Numbered from the stretch's first letter, positions 6,456 to 15,147 are shown. The stretch: 35,477 nt of DNA from Bacteroidales bacterium (GCA_017630195.1 JAGBVS010000097.1:1-35477); one strand, 5' to 3'. Numbers and translations: made by a program. The notes: generated by a model from the sequence alone, not told the origin.

Positions 6456-8570
6456 ATGAATAGAATTCTTCAATTGTTATTATTAACATTATTTTTCTTT
6501 AGTTGCACATCTCACAAGACCGAAGTATCTTCTCCAGACAAGAATATTCGTCTTGCTTTCAACATTGACAATGAAGGCTTTATGTCATACAATATTAAAG
6601 TCAACGACAGCATTTTCATCGATGATTCTCAATTAGGCTTCGAGGCCAAAGACGGCTTGAATCTCAGCAATTCCTTCGAGATAATAAAGACAGAATTTTC
6701 TTCTAAAGACGAGACTTGGAACCAGATTTGGGGCGAAAACAAAACCATCAGAAACCATTATAACGAGATGGCGATTCACCTCGCAAACATCGACAGCACC
6801 TACCTTGTAATACGCTTCCGACTCTTCAACGACGGCCTCGGTTTCCGCTACGAATACCGCATCAAAGACACAGACAAAATAATTCTAACCGATGAACTAA
6901 CGACTTTCAACATAAAAGAAAACGGCGTTTCTTGGTCTATTCCAGCGAGTTTCGAGACTTACGAATTATTATATCGCACGCTACCTTTGAATGAAGTCGA
7001 AGATGCTAATACACCGTTTACTTTTAAGACTACAAGACTACAAGACTACAAGACTACAAGTCTATCAGTCAATGAGTCTATAAGTTCTGAGTCAGTGTCA
7101 GAGTCAGAGTCAGTGTCAATTTACGCCAGTATCCACGAGGCGGCATTGACGGATTTTCCGGAGATGACGTTGAGACTTCATCAGTCTAAAGATGAAAGGC
7201 TAAAGGCTAAAGGCAAAAGTCGGCAGTTTAAAGTTCAATTAGCTCCTTATCCCGACGGAAAGACAAAAGCCATCTTTGAAAAAGATAATTTTATAAGTCC
7301 TTGGCGTACAATACAGATTTCTGACAAAGCCGTCGGTCTGATAAATTCAAATCTCATCTTAAACCTCAACGAGCCTTGCGTTTTGGAAGGCGACCTTTCG
7401 TGGATAAGGCCGATGAAATATGTCGGAGTGTGGTGGGGAATGCATCTCGGCGTGGAGAGCTGGGTCATGGGCGACCGACACGGCGCTACAACAGAAAACG
7501 CCAAACGTTATATCGACTTCGCCGCCGACAATAATATCGACGCCGTTCTTTTCGAAGGATGGAACGAAGGATGGGACAGCTGGGGCGGACGTCAGAACTT
7601 CGACTTCACCAAAGCATACGCCGACTTCGACATTGATGAGATTATGCGTTATGCGAAAGAAAAAGACATTGAAGTCATCGGACACCATGAGACTGGCGGT
7701 AACATCATCAACTATGAAAATCAATTAGAAGAAGCTTATCGCTGGACCAAAGAGAAAGGCATCAACTGCGTCAAGACAGGTTACGCTGGAGGCCTACCCG
7801 ACAGACATAATCACCACGGACAACACAACGTTCGTCATTACAGAAAAGTCGTGGAGACAGCAGCGAGACATCATATCACGCTCGACGTACATGAGCCTAT
7901 CAAGCCGACAGGGATACGCCGCACCTACCCTAACATGATGACACGCGAGGGCGCACGCGGCATGGAATGGAACGCCTGGAGCGAGGGCAACCCGCCAGAA
8001 CATCATGTCATGCTGCCTTTCACACGACTGCTCGCCGGACCTATGGACTACACTCCCGGCACTTTCGACATCTTATTCGACAACACTCGTAACTCGCCTC
8101 TGCGTAAGAAATGGAACAGCAACGACAAAGGCAACAGCCGCGTCAACACCACACTCGCGAAACAGTTGGCGAATTGGGTAATACTGTATTCTCCGCTTCA
8201 GATGGCATCGGACATGATTGAGCATTACGAGGGACATCCTGCGTTTCAGTTTTTCCGCGACTTCAATCCCGACTGTGACTGGTCGGAGGCGCTTCAGGGC
8301 GAGCCTGGAGAATATGTAGCGATTGTGCGCCGAGCCGGAGAGGATTTCTTTTTAGGAGCGGCTACGAACGGCTCGGCGCGTGAAATCGAGATTCCTCTTA
8401 CGTTCCTAGAAAAAGGCAAATCTTACGAAGCGACGATTTATTCCGATGGCGACGACGCTCATTGGGAGACGAATCCTACCTCATATAAAATAGAAAAGAA
8501 GACAGTATCATCCCACGACACCTTATTTATTAAAATGGCAGCCGGCGGAGGATGCGCGGTGGTGTTTTAA
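6456..8570 (+). CDS. Glycoside hydrolase family 97 (SusB-like) lipoprotein
   Basis: This 704-residue protein begins with a lipoprotein signal ending FFFSC (Cys17), so it is probably anchored in the outer membrane or periplasmic face. The GH97 layout is clear: an N-terminal beta-sandwich (about 20-285) with LFNDGLGFRYEY, a central (beta/alpha)8 barrel with VKTGYAGG, DVHEPIKPTGIRRTYPN and REGARGMEWNAW, and a C-terminal beta domain. GH97 enzymes are exo-acting alpha-glucosidases or alpha-galactosidases; which one cannot be settled by eye. No SusC/SusD pair is adjacent. Residues about 190-221 and 243-257 are an unusual insertion made of repeats (KTTRLQDYKTT, then a Ser/Val/Glu run, then KDERLKAKGK) encoded by microsatellite DNA, directly before the conserved HEAALTDFPEMTL segment. 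The reading frame is intact. Confidence 0.92.
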   Translation: MNRILQLLLLTLFFFSCTSHKTEVSSPDKNIRLAFNIDNEGFMSYNIKVNDSIFIDDSQLGFEAKDGLNLSNSFEIIKTEFSSKDETWNQIWGENKTIRNHYNEMAIHLANIDSTYLVIRFRLFNDGLGFRYEYRIKDTDKIILTDELTTFNIKENGVSWSIPASFETYELLYRTLPLNEVEDANTPFTFKTTRLQDYKTTSLSVNESISSESVSESESVSIYASIHEAALTDFPEMTLRLHQSKDERLKAKGKSRQFKVQLAPYPDGKTKAIFEKDNFISPWRTIQISDKAVGLINSNLILNLNEPCVLEGDLSWIRPMKYVGVWWGMHLGVESWVMGDRHGATTENAKRYIDFAADNNIDAVLFEGWNEGWDSWGGRQNFDFTKAYADFDIDEIMRYAKEKDIEVIGHHETGGNIINYENQLEEAYRWTKEKGINCVKTGYAGGLPDRHNHHGQHNVRHYRKVVETAARHHITLDVHEPIKPTGIRRTYPNMMTREGARGMEWNAWSEGNPPEHHVMLPFTRLLAGPMDYTPGTFDILFDNTRNSPLRKKWNSNDKGNSRVNTTLAKQLANWVILYSPLQMASDMIEHYEGHPAFQFFRDFNPDCDWSEALQGEPGEYVAIVRRAGEDFFLGAATNGSAREIEIPLTFLEKGKSYEATIYSDGDDAHWETNPTSYKIEKKTVSSHDTLFIKMAAGGGCAVVF
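7026..7060 (+). repeat. 8-bp tandem repeat inside the GH97 gene
   Basis: The unit AAGACTAC occurs four times in a row plus a partial AAG. The unit length is not a multiple of three, so gain or loss of one unit would shift the reading frame; three units together keep it. Confidence 0.9.
7089..7118 (+). repeat. 6-bp tandem repeat inside the GH97 gene
   Basis: Five units of the form G(A/T)GTCA encode a Ser-Val/Ser-Glu run. The unit keeps the reading frame. The same GTCAGTGTCA word is found downstream of the gene at 16619-17245. Confidence 0.85.
7185..7219 (+). repeat. AAAGGC-type repeat words inside the GH97 gene
   Basis: The stretch repeats the word CTAAAGGC and ends GGCAAAAG, encoding a Lys-rich segment (KDERLKAKGK). 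The same word family appears between genes at 12911-12936, 15802-15825 and 19362-19390. Confidence 0.7.
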
Positions 8571-8703
8571 AACAACAATCCCTGGAAGAAGTTGCCGCCA
8601 GCATTGCCGTCGCTGTCTAGAATTGCCAACACCTGCTCGCAGAATGCAACCATAGGAAACTTTTTACTACGTAAAAACTTTTTGCAGATCTTCGAGTCTT
8701 TAG
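8571..8703 (-). pseudogene. Decayed fragment of a WG-protein N-terminal domain
   Basis: Read on the minus strand this stretch encodes LEDLQKVF, then after a small deletion and frameshift KKFPMVAFCEQVLAILDSDG followed by NAGGNFFQG. This lines up with residues about 145-184 of the intact 519-residue WG protein at 11210-12769 (LEDLQSVF, KYPMVASREQALSIHDSDG, KAGGNYFLG). In-frame stops (TAGTAA, between LEDLQKVF and KKFP) and the frameshift show it is not functional. It has no start and no flanking remains that I can recognise. It sits just downstream of the DUF262 pair and shows that this domain family has been duplicated and lost in the genome. Confidence 0.75.
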
Positions 8704-8704
8704 T

Positions 8705-9037
8705 CTAATCCAAAAACATTGATTCAAAATATTTATCGAAGAATGCCTGAATGTATTCCTCGTATTTGCGATTTATCGCATTCTCATCTGAATACTTACC
8801 TATTTGTTTCTGCCATCCAAGTATGAATGTCGAATTTATTTTCTGCAGGCAAACTCTTGGCGAACCATCCATTTCTGACTTCTTATCAAGTTCTGCTTGC
8901 TTACGTTCTTTGTACTTGCAAAGAGCTTCACCATATGTTTTTGTATCGTCATCTCCATACAAAGAAAACACCTCTTGTGCAATCTCACGGCACAACTTAC
9001 GTTGAGTTTCTATTAAATTTTCCATATTCTCCTTCAT
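8705..9037 (-). CDS. Small unknown protein paired with the DUF262 protein
   Basis: This is a 110-residue, highly charged, mostly helical protein with no signal peptide and no membrane segment. I do not recognise its family. It starts at an ATG 7 nt after the stop of the DUF262/HNH gene, so the two are almost certainly co-transcribed and probably act together. The centre has a KYKERKQAELDKKSEMDG stretch that could be a coiled coil. An alternative start at Met5 is possible. It may be a regulator, immunity factor or accessory subunit of the DUF262 protein; nothing in the sequence decides between these. Confidence 0.7.
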   Translation of the reverse strand: MKENMENLIETQRKLCREIAQEVFSLYGDDDTKTYGEALCKYKERKQAELDKKSEMDGSPRVCLQKINSTFILGWQKQIGKYSDENAINRKYEEYIQAFFDKYFESMFLD

Positions 9038-9044
9038 TTATATT

Positions 9045-10811
9045 CTAATTTTCTTCAACATTATCATCCACATATCCAACAACTTCCAACAATCTTTTTT
9101 TAAGCAAGGATTCCCTTTCTTTAATAAAAATCTTGAAATCCTTTATATCCAAGCTTACATTTTCAGGAATAAGCTGAAATTTCTTATCTATCTTATTTTT
9201 CTCAACCCATTCCTTCAATGAAGTGGCGTTTTTAGACTCATTGACATATCCATTTAGTAGCTGCAAATTAACCACAGAGTTGTAATTCGCTTTATCTTTA
9301 TAGAATTTGTAAGTCTCTTCATCCATGTCATCTTTTCTTCTAAGACCTGTGAAATAACTTTTCGGATGAAGATGATCTTTATGGAAACGCTTATTATTAT
9401 AATCGAGGTGAGCATACAGCAACGACAATATTGAATAGCAATAAGGATCGTCAATATCAGTATGCAACAAACTATCTATATAATCTGATGTAAGATATAA
9501 ATTTTTAGTAGGATTACCTTTGAACGCTTCTTTAATGTCTTCCAATGGAAAACCCTTCTCTTCAGTCTCATTCATGACACTTTTGATTTTTGTCAAAATT
9601 GTATCAGACTGACCGCCGAATACTTTTTTAAGCAAAGACAGGCAAAGCCACTTGCGAATCTGTTCTTTCTCGTCTTTATTGTAAGTAGGTTTTGTTATCT
9701 CGGTTTCAATTTCTTTTGTATATATGTAATAAGCAATAGGAATGACAGCGTTTTTTGATGTCAAGTTCGATTCGTTGAATCCCCACGATTTAAGCAAGTT
9801 GAATGCTGCGACAATAGAATCATCTATTCTATCCCAGTTATCCTCAAACTTTTTAATCATATCGACTTTAAAATTCTTTATCTGGAACTTGATATTGTCA
9901 TTAAACAAGAATAAACATGTCTTTAGAATAAAGTCAGTGTTTATTTTAAATCCACAATCATACACTTTCTTCTCCAGTTCCTCCATAGCTTTTCTTGCAT
10001 CCTTATCCTTGTTTTCCCATTGCGAAGTCGTTTTAGACATCAATAAGTCGGAGAAACTTAATTTTGTTCCGCCACTATTGGTTCTCACAAAAATATCCAA
10101 TACCTCTTCTTCTTTTTGCGAATCTTCCTCATAATAATTTATGATAGCATCTTTGAATACTATCCTATATAATTTTTTTAAAGTTTTACTCGCAAATCTA
10201 TAATTTGCAAAATTGTCTTTCGTCAAATTATGTTCTTCGAAATAATCTGAAACATCTTCTTCTTCCTTATAAAAAAGGATATCATTTACCTTAAACCATA
10301 GAGACTCTGGATTTTTTTCCTTTTCTTTCTTCAAATCACTTTTTGACAGAAACGCAAAATTATAAAGCATATTACGCTCATCTTCTTCAAGCAACTCTTT
10401 TGAAATATCTAAATACAGATGTTTCTCTTCAGTAATATTCTTTCGAGGCACTTTACATGAATAACTGCCACACAATCCAAGATATATACTTGTAAGTCGT
10501 TGTTGACCATCTATTATAGCCTCAAATTCACCTAATGCTTTAGTATCTATATGTTTGTTATTTTTTCCATTCAACTCATCGTATGTTCTAAGGAACTCAT
10601 AAAACATCAGGTTTTCTTTAATTTCATCATCTGCGACTTTCCAGAACATAAAAGAATTTATAGGATAGCCTCTCATTATACTATCAAAAAGAGCTTCAAT
10701 CTGTTCTGTTGTCCATACATATTTACGTTGAATAGCAGGAATCAAATACTTATTTACAGCGATATTATTTAAAACCTCTTTTATTGTAATTGCATTTTTA
10801 TATGAACCCAT
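9045..10811 (-). CDS. DUF262 / HNH protein (GmrSD-type), likely defence nuclease
   Basis: This 588-residue protein has an N-terminal DUF262 domain with the signatures IPAIQRKYVWTTEQIEALFD (24-43) and EAIIDGQQRLTSIYLGL, whose DGQQR at 101-105 is the ParB/Srx-like nucleotide site. The C-terminal third contains an HNH-like DUF1524 motif HKDHLHPKSYF near residue 490. The same domain pair makes up GmrSD-type (type IV) modification-dependent restriction enzymes, which cut phage DNA carrying modified cytosine using NTP hydrolysis. The length is normal for a fused single-chain version, and both key motifs are intact. It is the first gene of a two-gene unit with the 110-residue protein. Not every DUF262 protein is a restriction enzyme, so the defence role is likely rather than proven. 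Confidence 0.85.
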   Translation of the reverse strand: MGSYKNAITIKEVLNNIAVNKYLIPAIQRKYVWTTEQIEALFDSIMRGYPINSFMFWKVADDEIKENLMFYEFLRTYDELNGKNNKHIDTKALGEFEAIIDGQQRLTSIYLGLCGSYSCKVPRKNITEEKHLYLDISKELLEEDERNMLYNFAFLSKSDLKKEKEKNPESLWFKVNDILFYKEEEDVSDYFEEHNLTKDNFANYRFASKTLKKLYRIVFKDAIINYYEEDSQKEEEVLDIFVRTNSGGTKLSFSDLLMSKTTSQWENKDKDARKAMEELEKKVYDCGFKINTDFILKTCLFLFNDNIKFQIKNFKVDMIKKFEDNWDRIDDSIVAAFNLLKSWGFNESNLTSKNAVIPIAYYIYTKEIETEITKPTYNKDEKEQIRKWLCLSLLKKVFGGQSDTILTKIKSVMNETEEKGFPLEDIKEAFKGNPTKNLYLTSDYIDSLLHTDIDDPYCYSILSLLYAHLDYNNKRFHKDHLHPKSYFTGLRRKDDMDEETYKFYKDKANYNSVVNLQLLNGYVNESKNATSLKEWVEKNKIDKKFQLIPENVSLDIKDFKIFIKERESLLKKRLLEVVGYVDDNVEEN

Positions 10812-10870
10812 AATCTGTTTTTATTACATTGTTAGATAATTTTGCAATTTTATTTATCAGAAAAAACTTA

Positions 10871-10896
10871 AAAACCTCAGAATATTCTGAGGTTTT
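10871..10896 (-). terminator. Rho-independent terminator
   Basis: A perfect 26-bp palindrome with CCTCAGAATATTCTGAGG at its core is followed on the minus strand by a T-rich run (rc of 10861-10869). It lies 27 bp past the stop of the 70-residue gene at 10924 and would end the WG-protein transcript. Confidence 0.8.
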
Positions 10897-10923
10897 GGGA
10901 TTTAATACAGAATTAAATCAAAA

Positions 10924-11136
10924 TCATAATTTTGTTATATCAAAACTTCCCGACACTGATGGGAGATAACATTCTCCACCAAATCTCTGTTCGATAGTTG
11001 CCAAAACATTATTAGGTTGAGGTGCAGAACAAGATTTTTCTACATGTTCAAAACTCATACCTTTTGCTATGAGGACTTTACCTGTACCTTTTACTGTAAT
11101 GTCTTTCTTTGCTGTTAATCTAAATCCGTATGCCAT
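10924..11136 (-). CDS. Small unknown protein next to WG-repeat gene
   Basis: This is a 70-residue protein without signal peptide or membrane segment. It has a beta-rich look (FRLTAKKDITVKGTGKVLIA) followed by KGMSFEHVEKSCSAPQPNN, and a C-terminal SVSGSFDITKL. I do not recognise the family with certainty. It starts 73 bp after the stop of the 519-residue WG protein and is followed by a strong terminator, so it is the last gene of that transcript and probably works with it. The intact ATG, the adjoining terminator and the plausible amino-acid make-up argue that it is real. Confidence 0.65.
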   Translation of the reverse strand: MAYGFRLTAKKDITVKGTGKVLIAKGMSFEHVEKSCSAPQPNNVLATIEQRFGGECYLPSVSGSFDITKL

Positions 11137-11209
11137 AACTATAATTTTTTAAAAATAAAGCCTACTCTATTAAGGATTTTCGGCTTCCTCCCATTATTTT
11201 ATAATACGA

Positions 11210-12769
11210 TTAATCAAGGTCGATATCAACATAAATTTCAAATCCATCGAAATCTATTAGAGCTTTATCTTCACACCAACTATCAAGCTGTGTTTTGTAA
11301 ACAGCATTTGCCAACCAGAAGAAAATCATTGCAGGAATGCCTTTGAAAGTTATATCATATAACTCTTGGACTTCGTATGCTACAACATATTTTTCCATAA
11401 AGCGATAAATTTCAGTCTGTGTAAGACTTAACTCATCGACATTTATTTTAATTTTTCTTTCACATTTTCCATAGAAGAACTGTTTTATAGTTTCTATTTC
11501 CTCTTCTTCTTTCCATTTACCCAGCTCAACTGTTACCTGTTTCTGATATTCATCTTCTTGATCATCATAATCATACATTGCATATATTCTTTCTCCGTCA
11601 TTATTGAAGAAGCAATCGAAGAAATTAATCGTTTCTTCTTTTTTATCTTGTTCCTTTACAAAATTACCATCTTTGTCAATATAAATCCAAGCGCCATCAT
11701 CTGTCAGCACCTCTGCCATGCCTTTTTCAAAGTTACAAGCATAATCATATTGACAAGGGATGACTTCTTTACCAGTTTTATCCATAAACCCGTACTTACC
11801 ATCAACAACGATTCTTGCCAAACCCTCATAGAAAATTTTCCAGTCTTTAGGATTGCCTATACAGTCATATTTGAATGGTATGATTTCATTTCCTGTTTGG
11901 TCGATAAATCCATATTTCCAGCCCTTTTTCACTTTTGCCATACCATTACTGAAATCATCAGCTTTGTCATATATGCATGGAATTACAACTTTACCTGTTT
12001 CATCAGCAAAACCATACTTGCCATCTTCTTTAACAACATTCAGAACATTCTCTTGAATTTCCGCCACTACAGTTCCTTCATTTTCCTCTACTTCACCAAC
12101 GACTTCAAACTCATAACCAAGTTCTTTTACTTTTGCCATAAATGGATCGAAGAAAGTCTTTGAAAAATATTTCCATGCGAATGCTTTGCCGCCTCTTACG
12201 TCGATGTCGTCGCCTTCGCCAAGGAAGTAGTTGCCGCCTGCTTTGCCGTCGCTATCATGAATTGACAATGCCTGCTCGCGTGATGCAACCATAGGGTATT
12301 TTTGAACTTCACCGAAAACGCTCTGGAGGTCCTCGAGTTTTGCTTCTGGATGCTGGTCAGCATAATATCTCACAACTGCCTGGCAGAAACGATTCTTTTG
12401 GGTATATTCTCCACCGTTGAAACGATAAGTTACCTTTGCTCTTTTACCTCTTTCCTTGACAGGAGCCATATTGACGAGGTCGCACAATTTCATATCATTT
12501 TTAGCAAGCTTCTTATTATCTGGAGATGCAATCTGCACCTTGATACCATAGAGTTCTTCCATGAAGTTTTCGAAAACGCCCACCAAGTCTTGGTCACCGC
12601 ATTCAAATTCGCCACCTTTAGCATCACCTTCTCTAATTGTTGCCAAGGTAGCTTCATCGTCAGCAAAATGATTTTTATAATATACTCTTAATACTGCGCC
12701 GTATGACTCAAAGAAATTCTCTTTAAGAGTCTTGACCTTCATATTACCACTTACTTTGAATTGTGCCAT
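11210..12769 (-). CDS. WG-repeat protein with a two-part N-terminal module
   Basis: This 519-residue protein has no signal peptide. Residues 1-100 form a domain (MAQFKVSGNMKVKTLKENF..., IKVQIASPDNKKL) of unknown function seen in my recollection in many Bacteroidales proteins. Residues about 120-222 form a second domain with KYPMVASREQALSIHDSDG and ELGYEFEVVG. Residues about 243-375 hold three to four WG repeats (DGKYGFADETGKVVIPCIYD, KYGFIDQTGNEIIPFKYD, GKYGFMDKTGKEVIPCQYD, WIYIDKDGN). The last ~140 residues are acidic and unlike anything I know. WG repeats are beta-rich binding units; a catalytic role is not evident. Upstream lies a 10-bp-periodic repeat shared with two other loci in the cluster. 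A decayed copy of its second domain sits at 8571-8703. Confidence 0.82.
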   Translation of the reverse strand: MAQFKVSGNMKVKTLKENFFESYGAVLRVYYKNHFADDEATLATIREGDAKGGEFECGDQDLVGVFENFMEELYGIKVQIASPDNKKLAKNDMKLCDLVNMAPVKERGKRAKVTYRFNGGEYTQKNRFCQAVVRYYADQHPEAKLEDLQSVFGEVQKYPMVASREQALSIHDSDGKAGGNYFLGEGDDIDVRGGKAFAWKYFSKTFFDPFMAKVKELGYEFEVVGEVEENEGTVVAEIQENVLNVVKEDGKYGFADETGKVVIPCIYDKADDFSNGMAKVKKGWKYGFIDQTGNEIIPFKYDCIGNPKDWKIFYEGLARIVVDGKYGFMDKTGKEVIPCQYDYACNFEKGMAEVLTDDGAWIYIDKDGNFVKEQDKKEETINFFDCFFNNDGERIYAMYDYDDQEDEYQKQVTVELGKWKEEEEIETIKQFFYGKCERKIKINVDELSLTQTEIYRFMEKYVVAYEVQELYDITFKGIPAMIFFWLANAVYKTQLDSWCEDKALIDFDGFEIYVDIDLD

Positions 12770-12841
12770 AATGTTTAGTTTTTAACGATTGTACATTTTG
12801 TTTAAGACTGCAAACTTCACAAAAGCGATTTAGTTTTCAAA

Positions 12842-12861
12842 AGTTCTTTTTGGTTCTTTTA
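12842..12861 (-). promoter_or_regulatory. Tandem 10-bp direct repeat upstream of WG gene
   Basis: Two adjacent 10-mers, AGTTCTTTTT and GGTTCTTTTA (plus-strand reading), lie 73-92 bp ahead of the WG start codon. The same arrangement occurs at 15754-15773 and, with three units, at 18019-18048. It is a candidate operator for the regulator at 17388-17969. No good TAnnTTTG box is visible for this gene. Confidence 0.5.
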
Positions 12862-12936
12862 ATAGTCTACAGACAACGGGCAACAGACAACAGACTTCAC
12901 CCATTTTTTTTACCTTTTGTCTTTAATCTTTTGCCA
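12862..12936. repeat. Intergenic low-complexity repeat words
   Basis: This stretch contains CAGACAAC words repeated three times and AAAAGG/TTTTGCC-type words. About 45 bp beginning at 12836 are nearly identical to 15748-15795, so the operator and the repeat words have been copied together. Confidence 0.65.
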
Positions 12937-12941
12937 TAAAA

Positions 12942-12967
12942 AAATGATGCCCCGAAAGACATCATTT
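12942..12967 (-). terminator. Rho-independent terminator of the large WG gene
   Basis: An AAATGATG/CATCATTT stem with a 10-nt loop is followed on the minus strand by a run of T. It lies 43 bp past the stop of the gene at 13011. Confidence 0.75.
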
Positions 12968-13010
12968 CTTACTTCAATTAATAAAATCATTCATCTCTGA
13001 TATTTCAACA

Positions 13011-15023
13011 TCAATTGTTTTTAGGAGTGATACCGCATTTCTTGCCTTCTCTTACAACTATGTATTCATCACCTATTGTGATGTCATCGTAACTAAAAGG
13101 AACCACGAGTTCGTCATTCTTGTTTATCAATCCATATTTTCCGTCAATAGAGACTTTTGCCAAACCGTCCTTGAATTCTGCGGCGCTAAAATATTTACAA
13201 GGAATAACTTCGTTGCCGGCCATATCTATATAACCATATCTGAATTTAGAGAACACCGATGCGAAACCTTCGCTATAACTTCCTAGGCCATCATATTTGC
13301 ATGGAACTGCTTCGTTTCCTTCTTTGTCGATGAATCCGTATTTGTTATTTGACATAACAGAAGCCCTGCCCTCACTGAAAGACGACACTTCATCATATCT
13401 GCAAGGAATGACTTCGTTTCCGTTCTTGTCGACGAATCCCCATTTGCCATCAATTTTTACGGCAGCCAGACCTTCGCTGAAAGACATTGCATCGTCATAT
13501 TTGAACGGAAGCACTTCCTTGTCGGAAGCATCTATGAATCCCCATTTGCCATCAATTTTTACAGCTGCGAGACCTTCGCTGAAATCGCGAGCAGCAATAT
13601 ATTTCAACGAAACAACCTCATTGCCTTCTTTGTTGATGAAGCCGTACATTTTTTCTTTGACAGAACAAACCCTAGCCACGCCATCACTAAAACGATGAGC
13701 TTCTCTATAGTTACAAGGTATTACCACATTACCATCCTTGTCGATAAAACCATAACTGCCTTTTCTAACAATGGCCTTTCCATCAACAAACATATCAGCG
13801 GCATCAAAACCACCTTTACCACCATAAACATAATCAGTGGTAAGCACCTCATTGCCATCTTTGTCGATAAATCCATAGTACTTACCCTTCACACTTACAA
13901 GACCTTCGCTGAAAGTTCCGATTTCTGAATACTTTAAAGGCGCCTTAACCTTCTTGACCTTAGATTTCTTTTCTGGTTCTTTTGCTGTTTCTGACGGAAC
14001 GCCAATAAGGGCGCACTTGGAAGATTTTTCCACAAATACAAGTCCGTTCTCAAATATGTGAATAAAACTATATATCACAGGTAAAATCTCATTACCTTTT
14101 GTATCATAAAGTCCGAATTTTTTTCCAGCAGAATATGATACAGATACAAACATACCATTACTTATATTCTGTATAACTTCATGTTTACAAGGAACAACTT
14201 CTTCGCCTTTTTCATTGACCAATCCTCTCAAATTATTGATTGTCACTACAACATAACCATTAAAGAATTGGATGATATTTGGGCTGTAAACATTTTGAAC
14301 AGCTATTGTGTCATATTTGAAAGGTGTTATTGCATTACCATCTTTGTCGACGATTCCGTATTTGCCGTCTCGCTCAACGACTTCATATTCTTCGAAAACA
14401 GATTTGGTTTCAGTTACTTCAGGCTGCGACACTTCATTGCCTTCTTTATTTATCCAGCATTTATTTCCGTCTATTTCGACAGATGCCACACCATTCTCAA
14501 ACTTGGAAATGGATTTATATTTACAAGGAAGTATCTCTTTTCCATCTTTATCCAACAAGCCAGACAAGTCACTTTTTTTTACACAAATCAAACCTTCATG
14601 AGAAAAGCCATACAAAGTTATACCATCATATTCAAAAGGTGCGACCCACTTATCCTCCTTGCTGAGACAAGCATATTTGCCATCGCTATTTTTAAACACA
14701 ACAAAACCATCTTGGTGTTGTCCCCAAATAGCGCTTCCCATTTGAGGATGAGGGAACAAATATTTAGGCGCAACCAGTACTTCATCCTTGCTAATGATTC
14801 CCCAACCTTTGCCATTTATGTAAACAGGAGCTATTCCATCTCTAAATTCACCAGCTTTATCATACATACATGGAACTACCTCATTACCGTAGCAGTCCAC
14901 AAAACCATACTTACAAAGAACTGCGGGACTTGTTGTATCATTTTTACCTACCATCACCAATTCTTCACCACGCACATTATCTACATAATCATATTTAAAA
15001 TCTAAAACGGGATTTTTTTCCAT
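13011..15023 (-). CDS. Large WG-repeat array protein
   Basis: This 670-residue protein is made almost entirely of WG repeats, about 14-16 of them, with the pattern GKYGFIDKDGNEVIPCKYD then a linker ending in FSEGLA-V. In the C-terminal half the repeat period is exactly 34 residues (102 bp), and two neighbouring units are nearly identical in DNA. There is no signal peptide, membrane segment or catalytic motif; residues about 340-370 form a Lys-rich linker (EPEKKSKVKKVKAPLKYSEI). Such arrays fold as beta-rich surfaces for protein or ligand binding. It is probably cytosolic. It is flanked by its own terminator (12942-12967) and by the terminator of the FISUMP gene upstream, so it is transcribed alone. 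No TAnnTTTG promoter is evident ahead of it. Confidence 0.88.
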   Translation of the reverse strand: MEKNPVLDFKYDYVDNVRGEELVMVGKNDTTSPAVLCKYGFVDCYGNEVVPCMYDKAGEFRDGIAPVYINGKGWGIISKDEVLVAPKYLFPHPQMGSAIWGQHQDGFVVFKNSDGKYACLSKEDKWVAPFEYDGITLYGFSHEGLICVKKSDLSGLLDKDGKEILPCKYKSISKFENGVASVEIDGNKCWINKEGNEVSQPEVTETKSVFEEYEVVERDGKYGIVDKDGNAITPFKYDTIAVQNVYSPNIIQFFNGYVVVTINNLRGLVNEKGEEVVPCKHEVIQNISNGMFVSVSYSAGKKFGLYDTKGNEILPVIYSFIHIFENGLVFVEKSSKCALIGVPSETAKEPEKKSKVKKVKAPLKYSEIGTFSEGLVSVKGKYYGFIDKDGNEVLTTDYVYGGKGGFDAADMFVDGKAIVRKGSYGFIDKDGNVVIPCNYREAHRFSDGVARVCSVKEKMYGFINKEGNEVVSLKYIAARDFSEGLAAVKIDGKWGFIDASDKEVLPFKYDDAMSFSEGLAAVKIDGKWGFVDKNGNEVIPCRYDEVSSFSEGRASVMSNNKYGFIDKEGNEAVPCKYDGLGSYSEGFASVFSKFRYGYIDMAGNEVIPCKYFSAAEFKDGLAKVSIDGKYGLINKNDELVVPFSYDDITIGDEYIVVREGKKCGITPKNN

Positions 15024-15101
15024 AACTATAAAATTTTAATTGTATTTTTATTTTTTTGCCCAACTACTTCCAGCGAGTTGTTTTATTCATTTAAATCAAA
15101 A

Positions 15102-15129
15102 AAAGGCAAACATCATTGTGCTTGCCTTT
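15102..15129 (-). terminator. Rho-independent terminator of the FISUMP gene
   Basis: An AAAGGCAA/TTGCCTTT stem (15102-15109 with 15122-15129) is followed on the minus strand by seven T. It lies 19 bp past the stop at 15148. Confidence 0.75.
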
Positions 15130-15147
15130 ATATTTTTAAAATTTATT

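Noticed and set aside
11558-12163. Plus-strand open frame of 201 codons opposite the WG gene
   Set aside because: Another shadow; Ile/Phe-rich low-complexity product with no motif and no promoter.
12302-12691. Plus-strand open frame of 129 codons inside the WG gene
   Set aside because: It lies opposite the well-supported WG-protein gene, has a poor composition and no recognised motif; a shadow frame.
14181-15005. Plus-strand open frame of 274 codons opposite the large WG gene
   Set aside because: The regular repeat of the coding strand keeps the other strand open by chance; residues are rich in Phe/Ile/His and show no domain.
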